Part shown: piece after piece, positions 22,141 through 29,690 of the stretch | How positions within the stretch are numbered: position 1 is the stretch's first letter | Layout of the letters: the number at the start of each line of letters is the position of its first letter | Notes under the pieces: model-generated | Seen by the model: the letters and a program-made list of their open reading frames with translations, nothing else | Database searches by the model: none | What the model was told of the DNA's origin: nothing | Program-made: the position numbers and the translations under genes | Assembly (NCBI RefSeq): GCF_000485595.1 | Contig: NW_014577632.1 | Coordinates: 216,651-246,401 of the forward strand | Direction: 5' to 3' | Origin: Priapulus caudatus | Taxonomy: Eukaryota; Priapulida; Priapulimorpha; Priapulimorphida; Priapulidae | DNA length: 29,751 nucleotides

Positions 22141-22295
22141 TACGTATACGTGCACACGCACACACGCACGCACACACGCACGCACACACGCACGCATGCA
22201 CGCACGTTTACATACACACGCACGCACGCATGAATGCACGCAGGTGTACGTGCACACGCACGCACGCACGCACGTCTACGTGCACATGCATGCAC
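22141..22295. repeat. (CGCA)n/(CACA)n microsatellite
   Basis: About 150 bp of ACACGCACGCA units with periodic TACGTGCACACG and ACGTTTACATAC interruptions. Frames on both strands are artefacts. Confidence 0.9.
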
Positions 22296-22428
22296 GACTA
22301 AGCGATTTCACCGGTGATTTAGTCGCCCGATTTAATCGCCTAGTGTGTCCACTCGACTCGCGCGATAGAATCTGGCGATATTATCGGGCGATAAAGTCGC
22401 CCAATTAAATCGCCTAGTGTGTCCGGCC
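22296..22428. mobile_element. Fragment of the GGACACACTAG element
   Basis: The right terminus (GATTTAATCGCCTAGTGTGTCC-like) occurs twice in direct tandem order, ending at 22,350 and 22,424. The left side abuts the microsatellite directly. It shares its ends with 7,226-7,426. Confidence 0.6.
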
Positions 22429-22516
22429 CTTTATATACCAAGTAGGCCTAAAATGTGCAGCCGTGGACAACGTGAGTCACACAGCCTGGTTGGGTTATAT
22501 TTTTATATGAGGTATG

Positions 22517-22560
22517 TTTAGGGTTAGGGTTAGGGCTAGGGTTAGGGTTAGGGTTAGGGT
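22517..22560 (+). repeat. Interstitial telomeric repeat (TTAGGG)n
   Basis: About seven units of TTAGGG, one changed to CTAGGG. It is followed by GTAC-rich sequence that forms small inverted repeats (ACATATGTAC / GTACATAT near 22,600). Confidence 0.93.
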
Positions 22561-23988
22561 ACACTTCTGTAGTACAAGACTGGTACACTTTGTGTATACA
22601 TATGTACCTCGGGTACATATCTGTACTGTAGTACCTGATACGACAACGACCCCTTGAGCCGCAGTGAACAATAAGAGAATAACCTTCCCGGCCCCAACAC
22701 AACGTTATGATATTGGACACTAAAATATATACCATACAGAGTAAGTAGGTTGACAAGTAGTAGACTACTTGTAACGCTGGAAATTGACCGTTTTTATTTA
22801 TATAGTGAATAACTTTTGCAGGATATGCTAAATTATTTGCTAACATAGGTTACCTCGATCGATCATAACAGGCTTTTCCCTCTACGACTTCCGAAACAAG
22901 TGAGCATACTTATCGCTGATTTCGCTGGTTTCCACGGTCTCCGCCAGGGCACGAAGTCCGCGGCACAGGCTCTCGTTCTGCTCTCGATTATGTGTCGCTT
23001 ATTATATTTCTATGATTCAAGCAGTATGCTTCTGCTCTGACATAGCTATATATTTACATGCAATATTTACTAACATATATATATATATATATATTCACTA
23101 CGAGTATATGATGCTTATTTATGCTCGCGCCAACGCGAGTTGCAACGCTATGGTATGTTATGTCGTTTCGGGTTTTCCGCGTTCCTATCTAAAAACATGC
23201 GCAGTGGAAACATGGCGGTTGGCGGTGAAAGTGAAATTTGGTTTGGCTCTTGAAATTTACACTGTGCACAGCGAACTGAGGTATTAGTTTTAATAACAAC
23301 GCTGGAATACTATAAGGTGAAGGTTGAATACTTAATACTAAACAAGGCAGAAATGCTTATATGATCATTTTATTTGAGATATAAGTAATTGTTCGGTAGT
23401 TTTTGTAGAGATACAAGATTTTCCAATGGATGGATGTCAGGCTGTGTATATTGTATATATATAAATATTAAAACATTGAAAACCAGGAAACATCAATCTA
23501 CAACAACTTAATAATTATCATTGCGAAGATATGTACTTGCCTTGTGTTTAGGCCTGCGCACTGTGAAAATCAGGTCCATTGCCGACTTTAGTCACACTGA
23601 ACATGGCGGACATGGCGGCTGTCTGGTTGTTTTGATCCAATTCATCTCAGAAAATACAGCATAACTCGATAAATCAGTAGCGCCCAGTAGCGCCCAGCTA
23701 GTAGCGCCCAGTTACCACAAGCAAGCCAGAGGTTTATAGATTTGTTTGAGCTATTACATGTGACGCTAGCTGTGTCGATGTTTGGATACCGAGCCAACTA
23801 CACGTTTTTATGGGCAAGAATTTGAAACGGTCCCCTAACCCTAGCAAGGACCGTTTCTTGGAGCTATAGTAGTACTAGTAGTAGGTCCTAGATGTAAACT
23901 GTGCTTTCTGATTTTGCAATTTGCATATCTGACATACATGAAATTTGTGTTAATGTAAACAGCATGTAGAGTTGATTTGTATTTACAG
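22561..23988. other. Region upstream of ISCA2 exon 2; possible promoter elements
   Basis: No coding exon is recognised. (AT)n lies at 23,073-23,093, three copies of AGTAGCGCCCAG at 23,677-23,712, and a hairpin GAAACGGTCC..GGACCGTTTC at 23,823-23,857. ACATGGCGGACATGGCGGCT (23,601-23,620) and AACATGGCGG (23,209-23,218) match the YY1-type core AANATGGCGG found in many housekeeping promoters. Their frames hit stops quickly, so they do not encode an alternative targeting exon that I can see. Confidence 0.45.
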
Positions 23989-24091
23989 GTTGCAGGAAGC
24001 CACAGGGTTCATGATCAGATCCAAAGCGAGACTCACCGATGTGTCGAATGACAGCAGTGACAGTGTACTTCTCAGTGAAAGCTGTATAAAG
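23989..24091 (+). CDS. ISCA2: ISCA2 exon 2, mitochondrial iron-sulfur cluster assembly 2
   Basis: The exon is bounded by TTTACAG|GTTGCAG and ATAAAG|GTAATA, 103 bp. It encodes residues 19 (part) to 53 of the 149-residue product that results when exon 1 is taken from 29,039-29,094: the end of the presequence, a polar linker, and the LSESCIK start of the Fe-S biogenesis domain. The phase matches exon 1 exactly (AG|G). An in-frame ATG at 24,011 (MIRSKARL) could start a shorter product lacking the usual presequence. No exon 1 lies upstream on this strand, which is the main oddity. Confidence 0.9.
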
Positions 24092-24123
24092 GTAATAATC
24101 TTGTCTACGTTACCACATGTAAC

Positions 24124-24851
24124 TAGGGCTGTAAGTGTAACGATACACAAGCCTCTCGATTCGATCCGGTTCTCGATATTAGCCTCTCGATTCGATCCGG
24201 TTCTCGATATTAGCCTCTCGATTCGATACCTTCGATTCGATTCCCAAAATATTGAAATGTTATCTTATTTTTTATATTTTCATTATTTTGCAATAATAAA
24301 TTATTAGAAATTGCCAATGAATACTAAATGGTGAATAGACTAGAGAGTCTAAAGAGTATATGTCATAGAGATATGTATACTATTTATACATCTCTATGGT
24401 ATATATACACTGCATAATCGCTGAGTAAAATTGGTGAGTAACACTCCACAGTATATAGCGTAGTGCCGCCATCTATTGGGCCATCCTTAAAAAATTATAT
24501 GTTTGCTGTCCTCCGACCGACCCAAAAGTTTTTTTTGACATTTTGGGTTCCATATTTTTTTATATTTTTTTTTACATTTTTCATAGTTAAGACTGAAACA
24601 CAAAGCATGTGTGGCAAACATGAGGACAGACTTAAAATAACTATTATGCCTCACAAAAAAAAGACCTACCTACCTACCCACTAAAAAAATCATGGGTCGG
24701 GGGACAGCAAACATAGAATTTTTCATGGATGGCCTTGGAGGAAAAAAGTGGTATCGAAGTGGAATCGAAAATACGGGGAAAAATATCGAAGATCGGATCG
24801 AGGGAAGAGAATCGCGATCCGATTCGATTTCGGTGGATCGTTACAGCCCTA
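24124..24851. mobile_element. hAT-family MITE in ISCA2 intron 2
   Basis: The ends TAGGGCTGTAAGTGTAACGA and (reverse complement) TAGGGCTGTAACGATCC are terminal inverted repeats typical of hAT elements. A perfect 8-bp target duplication, CATGTAAC, lies at 24,116-24,123 and 24,852-24,859. Inside the left end are 2.5 direct copies of a 31-bp unit (24,151-24,228) containing TCGATTCGATCCGG. There is no transposase. The element is itself interrupted by a nested insertion. It begins only about 30 bp after the exon 2 donor. Confidence 0.93.
24479..24734. mobile_element. Nested inverted-repeat element inside the hAT MITE
   Basis: GGCCATCCTTAAAAAATTAT and the reverse complement of the right end, GGCCATCCATGAAAAATTCT, begin terminal inverted repeats that extend about 42 bp through TATGTTTGCTGTCC(T/C)CCGACC. 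A 3-bp duplication TTG flanks it (24,476-24,478; 24,735-24,737). It is 256 bp with no coding capacity. Family not determined. Confidence 0.8.
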
Positions 24852-25076
24852 CATGTAACCTGGTGTGAACACACACAAAGGTGTGTGCAGGGTTAAATTA
24901 TTGGAAATCAACAGTCGCTAGCCCTTATCTGGCTACGATTTATTATTGTGATTTAACAAAACAAGAGATCAGATGTTACTGCAGACATTACCCTAGCATC
25001 ATACATAATTAGTTTTTCAATACACATTCAGAATGACTGGTATATATTTCTCAATAAAAATGTTTTCTTCTTCTAG

Positions 25077-25195
25077 AGGCTGAAGAAGATCAGTAAGAAC
25101 CCCGATGATTACCTCAGGTTGACAGTAGATGGAGGTGGCTGCTCTGGGTTCCAGTACAACTTTAGATTTGAAAATCAAATTAAGCCAGATGATCA
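25077..25195 (+). CDS. ISCA2: ISCA2 exon 3, Fe-S biogenesis domain
   Basis: The acceptor is TTCTTCTTCTAG|AGGCTG and the donor is GATCA|GTAAGC, 119 bp. It encodes residues 54-92 and part of 93, including [10 protein letters not shown] with the first conserved cysteine (Cys75 in the joined protein). In the A-type (IscA/HesB) family this cysteine and the C-terminal CXC bind the iron or [4Fe-4S] cluster. ISCA2 works with ISCA1 and IBA57 in the mitochondrial matrix to make [4Fe-4S] clusters for enzymes such as aconitase and lipoate synthase. Confidence 0.95.
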
Positions 25196-25439
25196 GTAAG
25201 CACTTTGTTATCTTTTCTCAATGCAAGGTCAAAGTCTTGTTCATCTCTGATGTGTCTATAGAGCTTCCATAGTTCCAAGTAATGTTCTATAGAAGACAAT
25301 TTATTTACCTGGGAAAGGTGTGATGACAATATTAGGGTCACAAACTTGTGAAGATACTATTGTTTAGCCTAACACTTGTCAACTTATCATTAGCGTGGTC
25401 ATCATGACAAGATCAAAGATCCTTATTCTGGGTAGAACT

Positions 25440-25524
25440 CCTGGGGCCCGTTGTCAGAAACATCGCAAAGTTAATGCTAAGACTAATGGTGCGACTAATT
25501 TTGTTTCTGACAACGGCCCCCAGG
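25440..25524. repeat. 85-bp foldback element in ISCA2 intron 3
   Basis: CCTGGGGCCCGTTGTCAGAA and its partner TTCTGACAACGGCCCCCAGG pair with one mismatch, around a loop of about 40 bases. This is a compact MITE-like hairpin; no clear target duplication is seen. It would form a stable stem in the pre-mRNA. Confidence 0.88.
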
Positions 25525-25550
25525 TATCCAGGAAAATTACCTTAACTGCA

Positions 25551-25818
25551 ATTTCCTTCTTGCAGCGTTTCAAAGGAGGATGTCAGTGTAGTCATTGAGT
25601 CAAAATTGCTTATCCGTGATTTTTCTTCAAAGTAACAGAGACGGAAGGTGTCACTATGCTCACTGAGTCATATTTCTCTAACCGTGGTTTATTTCTGTCA
25701 TTATAACAGAGAAGGAAGGCATCGAGTCATATTTGTTCAAACCCAATTTGTTCTTTCAGCGTTATAGAGAAGGAAGGTGTCAAGTCATATTTGTTTCAAC
25801 CCGATTTGTTTCTTTCAG
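25551..25818 (+). repeat. Tandem duplications of the exon-4 splice acceptor
   Basis: Four diverged copies of polypyrimidine tract, acceptor, and first 20 or so bases of exon 4 precede the real exon. Copy starts, aligned to the exon start, are about 25,566, 25,631, 25,702 and 25,760, with the true exon at 25,819 (spacing 65, 71, 58, 59 bp). The nearest copy (TTCTTTCAG|CGTTATAGAGAAGG) keeps a full acceptor at 25,758-25,759. Use of it would keep frame for about nine codons, then read into intron sequence and stop at TAG (25,824-25,826), losing both C-terminal cysteines. Confidence 0.88.
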
Positions 25819-25990
25819 CATTATAGAGAAGGAAGGTGTCAAGGTTGTTGTTGACGAGACCTCCATCGCGTTCATCCGAGGATCCACCATCGACTACCAC
25901 GAGGAACTGATCCGATCAACTTTCCGAGTCGTCTCGAACCCGAATGCCGAGCAAGGCTGCTCCTGCGGAGCCTCATTCGCACTCAAGTAG
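25819..25990 (+). CDS. ISCA2: ISCA2 exon 4, C-terminal half with CXC motif
   Basis: The acceptor TTTCTTTCAG|CATTATAG completes the His codon split with exon 3 (CA|C), giving DDHIIEKEGV. The exon encodes residues 93-149 and ends at TAG (25,988-25,990). It contains [13 protein letters not shown], the conserved ELIRSTF stretch, and the terminal [10 protein letters not shown] with Cys140 and Cys142, so the full signature is C75-X64-C-X-C. The joined coding length (56+103+119+172) is 450 bp, 149 residues, near the human protein's size. Confidence 0.95.
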
Positions 25991-26398
25991 TGTTTCACCC
26001 TGACTGGACTGGCAATGGCAGGCTGTGACCCCACTATAACTTGTATAAGCTTCATCTGTGTTTTTCTCTCTGTAGTCATGAGTGTGCAAAAAATAAGGAG
26101 TGTTTATTGTGTGCACGTGGAAACACGTGGTGGTGTACAGATTTTCATGAAAAGCCCCGAGGTTAGAGAAAAGCAAAAAAGTTGCATTCGACCTCGTATC
26201 TAAAATAACTATATTTTCATTATTCTTGCAGGAAAAATACTGATACGCATTTGTGATATCACGTTTCTACAGTAAGTTTATGACACTTTGAAACATTTGT
26301 GTACTATTTTGCTACAAACAGTTGTAGCAACAAAATTCGACGCATTTCCACTGCCGCTTGTGTCTCTGATAACACTTGCTTATCTTATTTCTATTCAT
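25991..26398 (+). other. ISCA2: Probable ISCA2 3' UTR
   Basis: The stretch directly follows the stop codon. It contains no AATAAA or ATTAAA; the first canonical poly(A) signals downstream (ATTAAA at about 26,543, AATAAA at 26,679-26,684) lie inside the adjacent MITE. Transcript end is therefore an inference. Confidence 0.5.
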
Positions 26399-26820
26399 AT
26401 ATGTGACCCGTGATAGCCAAATGAGTCGTAAGTCGCACAGTAGCATTTTACAGAACAATCGATTTTGTTTCAAATCTTTAAAAAAAAAAAAACATCTACA
26501 ATGTTTACTTTTGATCTGTATAAGCAAAAATGTCTTAATTCAATTAAAACCTGCTTAAATTGAATGATTTATAAGAAGTGACGGCTAATAATATCAGTGA
26601 ATGATATTAGTTTTTGAGCCCTTATTTTAGACAATTCTCAGGAAATTTTAATCGCATGATATCTCCATTTATAATAGTAATAAAATATTCATTTTTCAAC
26701 CAATTTTCAATATCTATATAACAATAGAAAGCTATGAATCTCAGGTATCTGAATATGTATTCAAGCTAAAATGTCAAAATTTGCCCAAGTGACTCATTTC
26801 GCCATCACCGGTCACATATA
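26399..26820. mobile_element. MITE downstream of ISCA2, ATGTGACC..GTGATGGC ends
   Basis: The left end ATATGTGACCCGTGATAGCC and the reverse complement of the right end, ATATGTGACCGGTGATGGCG, form inverted repeats that continue through AAATGAGTC. About 420 bp, AT-rich interior, no transposase. Flanks are TA-rich (CATAT / ATATT), consistent with a TA duplication. Confidence 0.85.
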
Positions 26821-27648
26821 TTCTGGATTAGAAACTTTCCATACAGTTTAGTACACACAGCAAAAGACGTGAATGTGGTTTGTTTTCAGGTTGCTTTACG
26901 TGACCTACTTTTTTGGTTAGCTATTTCCACTATTTAATAATCATTAATGGTTATTATATAATTTTATTTGTGTGCGTGTGTGTGTGTGTGCGTGTGCATG
27001 CACACCCACGTGCATGTGTGGAGTGACCTGTTTAGAACATTTACATGTATGGAAGCCATTCAACACAAAACGCACACGTTTTATTTAGGTGTACAAACGT
27101 TGTACATTTAGTTGGCAGAGGTGTTTTGATCAGCTAGAAATCTAGGGCGTTATTATTAAATACAGAATTTATACATATAACGAACCTTGTAAATGTAAGC
27201 TGCCAAACGAAACGAAGCAGTAAATTTTACATTTTGCGACGAATCGACTTTAGTGCAGTTTAACGGCAAGTGTGACAAAATCTAGTATAAGTGACAAATA
27301 TAGTTCAAGTGAATATGATTCATACGACTGGTGTTAACAGCTCACATCTCGTTACCAGTCAATGGTGACCGAAAGTTGCAGCAGCTTGCTTTAATTTATG
27401 TTGGGTTTGAAAACTATAGTATCGGACTAGGCACATTTCACAATTGGTAATTTGTTCTAAACATTGTTTTAAATGTAAATAATATATAGCAGAAGCCTTA
27501 TATAATAAAAAAAATTTAGTCTATGCATAGTCGTGTGTAGTGTATAATTTTCCACTTTCCATTGAAACGTGTCTAACAACGTGACAACATGTATTAACGT
27601 GTATTGTTCCAATCAGTTACGATTAGATGAGGGTTAGGATGGTCGTAA
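26821..27648. other. Intergenic spacer, nothing recognised
   Basis: Apart from a (TG)n microsatellite at 26,969-27,000 I see no gene, exon or inverted repeat here. Confidence 0.45.
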
Positions 27649-27663
27649 GGTAACTATATATTA

Positions 27664-27706
27664 TGGTTAAGGTTAGGGTTAGGGTTAGAGTTAGGGTTAG
27701 GGAGTA
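27664..27706 (+). repeat. Interstitial telomeric repeat (TTAGGG)n
   Basis: About seven TTAGGG-like units with TTAAGG and TTAGAG variants. Next to it, 27,771-27,832 carries palindromic CCAGGGTACGTTCCGG / CCGGTATACCGG sequence shared with the left arm. Confidence 0.9.
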
Positions 27707-28231
27707 GGCGTAGGCGACTCCCTAGACTCGTTAGTGGAGTATGCGAGGTACGGTCCGGCATATTAGATAGTACCAGGGTACGTTCCGGTATACCGGACTG
27801 TACCAGGGTACGTTCCGGCAGTACCCTGGGGAACATAGACCCTCTCAGCGAATGACAGAAACAAAAGGGATCCTTTGAAGATGACAGGCGTCGAAAGCAA
27901 TGATCTCGCTCAGATTATCGGCTGCAACAAACAGGCTTCATGAAGCAAGAAAGAATGCCAATCTTCACCTGACCAGAATTTTACAGTGACTACATTTATG
28001 CAAAATCGAGACCTGGTGATGTTTAACCAGCGATGCGTTTCAATTTTCAAAGTGGGCATGTGATGATAAGCTGATCAAGTATTGTGGTGCGTTGGTTGAT
28101 CATTCTCTTGGATGCTAGTTGGATGGCACAACTGAGTGAGAATTCACGGTTCATCAGTTTTATTGCTAGTATGAACAAATGCATATAAACGTTTGATTCG
28201 GGAACACAGTGAAAAGTAATAGGTATATTAC

Positions 28232-28483
28232 CTGATGCAGGGCCGTAAGTCCATCAACGTTTGTTGTATTGATGTCAGCTCCCCTTGCGAGCAATTTATC
28301 CACTTCCTGGGTGTCACCAGCTGAACAGGCAGCAAGAAATACACAGCCATCGTGAAACTTTATGCGACTCTGTTTTCTTTTTAGATCTTCTGGTTCTCTA
28401 TTTGTCTCTGAATCATGCCACCTTCTTAACTGTTCTTGGCGTTTTTGGACAGCACTTATTGTAGCTCGGGGAACCTCCGCCAT
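28232..28483 (-). CDS. PPP1R12: PPP1R12/MYPT exon 1, myosin phosphatase targeting subunit N-terminus
   Basis: An 84-codon first exon opens with ATG in TTATGGCGGAGG and ends CATCAG|GTAATATA. In MYPT proteins the N-terminus recruits protein phosphatase 1 catalytic subunit and the following ankyrin repeats shape its specificity for myosin light chain. The features are visible: a basic helix (KRQEQLRRW, residues 14-22), the PP1-docking RVxF-type motif RIKF (40-43), DGCVFLAACSAGDTQEV, and the first ankyrin repeat LLARGADINTTNVDGLTALH, ending at ALHQ in phase 0. The remaining exons must lie to the left on this strand but are not found in the window. The paralogue (A, B or C type) cannot be decided; invertebrates usually have one. 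Confidence 0.9.
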
Positions 28484-29038
28484 AACTCATAACTATGAGC
28501 GCAAAAATGGTGTCCCGCAGTCGGTTTATTGCTACGGGGTTCGTAAGGAGTTTCGGAGTAACATTTGCCGGCAAATGTTGCATCGTGCTGCCATCTAATG
28601 TGTGAAATTGTGCAAATTTTACTTAATGTGAAATGAGTATTATACGCAAGTTGCAGGCGCAAGTCGCGCAACCCACATTTGATTTGAGTATTTGCGGATT
28701 TGTGTAGGAAGTAGGAAAAATTTAATTTCCGTATATAATATATATATTATTAATGTATATAACATTATATAACATGTTATAATATTGGTATCTACTCTTG
28801 ATGCTATCAAGAGTAGATGATGTGTAATTATCTACAAAATTATAAACAAGATTGTGTTATTATCTACTATGGATAAATTTAAAGACTGAGAGACGAATTC
28901 GCACTTTTCAGTGTGTTACAAAAATTATTTGAGCTATAGAACAGAATTTTGATAACTGCCTGTGCAGTTTAAAAAAACGATGTTTTTAAAGGAATATAAG
29001 CGGCCTCTCGCCTATCAACACGATCACGGCCATCAATC
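28484..29038. promoter_or_regulatory. Putative bidirectional promoter, PPP1R12 and ISCA2
   Basis: The two start codons are head to head 555 bp apart. The interval holds a perfect 18-bp palindrome ACATTTGCCGGCAAATGT (28,561-28,578, conserved in the left arm), an AT-rich TATATA block (about 28,728-28,785), and a perfect stem TCTACTCTTGA..TCAAGAGTAGA (28,791-28,817). ATGGCGG, a YY1-type core, overlaps both start codons. Which motifs act is not shown. Confidence 0.65.
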
Positions 29039-29094
29039 ATGGCGGCGCTAAAATTGCTAAGGAGTTTTGCTCAACAGTCTTATCAACTTGCAAG
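29039..29094 (+). CDS. ISCA2: ISCA2 exon 1, mitochondrial presequence
   Basis: ATG at 29,039 opens MAALKLLRSFAQQSYQLA and the exon ends GCAAG|GTATGT in the middle of an Arg codon. The N-terminus is basic, hydroxylated and free of acidic residues, as expected of a mitochondrial targeting helix. The split codon (AG|G) joins exon 2 at 23,989 in frame, which supports the identity. Position is the problem: this exon is about 3 kb downstream of exon 4 on the same strand, so a second set of exons 2-4 should exist beyond the right edge, or the order is scrambled. Confidence 0.83.
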
Positions 29095-29193
29095 GTATGT
29101 CGTATCGTAACTGTAAAGTGAATAGTAAAATATATTTAGCCAGAACTCCGAGTTTTATATGGTGTTTATTAGTGGGTTAGATAAAATAGAAAT

Positions 29194-29690
29194 GTGAATA
29201 GTAGGTACTATTTAGTATAGCTCTAGTCTAGAGTCCCTAACGGGACCTGTGTGTAACTACGGCAGTGTAATAAACCGTCAGATGAACATTTTGTCCAATA
29301 CCTCCTCAGAAAGCCCAGTTTACCTTCGATGGTGCAGCACATAGTCTACTCCTGATAAACGCAGCTATATTTGTTAAACAGGCAGCGGCAACATATTTCA
29401 ATCAAATACAGTGGTAACAACCAGTGTCACATTCTTGTGACCATCTGTACTGGATAGTCTATACTAACATATGCTCATGTGATAACGAAAACCTCATTCA
29501 TTTGCCCTCACATTCATTTGTGTAGTATTTACATGCGTGTGTAATATGTGTATTGTATATCCCTTTGTATCATTTATATTTATGTAATTACGTAGCACTG
29601 TATTATTGTATGCTTTGTAATCTCTCAGGAGGAAATAAAGATTGAACGGGCCGGAGCCTCCTCCTTAATGATTCTGCGTCACAAAATATG
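29194..29690 (+). other. ISCA2 intron 1 (start); possible retroelement tail
   Basis: No exon is seen. A small hairpin GTCCCTAACGGGAC lies at 29,232-29,245 next to TAGCTCTAGTCTAGA. At 29,560-29,645, TGTATGCTTTGTAATCTCTC followed by GGAAATAAAGATTGA resembles the 3' end of invertebrate LINE-type elements, but this is a weak match by eye. Confidence 0.4.

Larger units (their letters stand above)
27649..29193. repeat. Right arm of the large inverted repeat
   Basis: This is the intact counterpart, in opposite orientation, of 19,558-21,172. Going left to right it holds the TTAGGG tract, GGTACGTTCCGG palindromic repeats, PPP1R12 intron 1, PPP1R12 exon 1 (minus), the divergent promoter, ISCA2 exon 1 (plus) and the start of ISCA2 intron 1. 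Coding frames are open here. The inner border is GGTAACTAT; beyond about 29,193 the two arms no longer align. Confidence 0.9.

Noticed and set aside
23209-23287. ATGGCGG at 23,214 and 23,604 as alternative ISCA2 first exons
   Set aside because: Both frames stop after 10-13 codons without a donor in the right phase; more likely promoter motifs.
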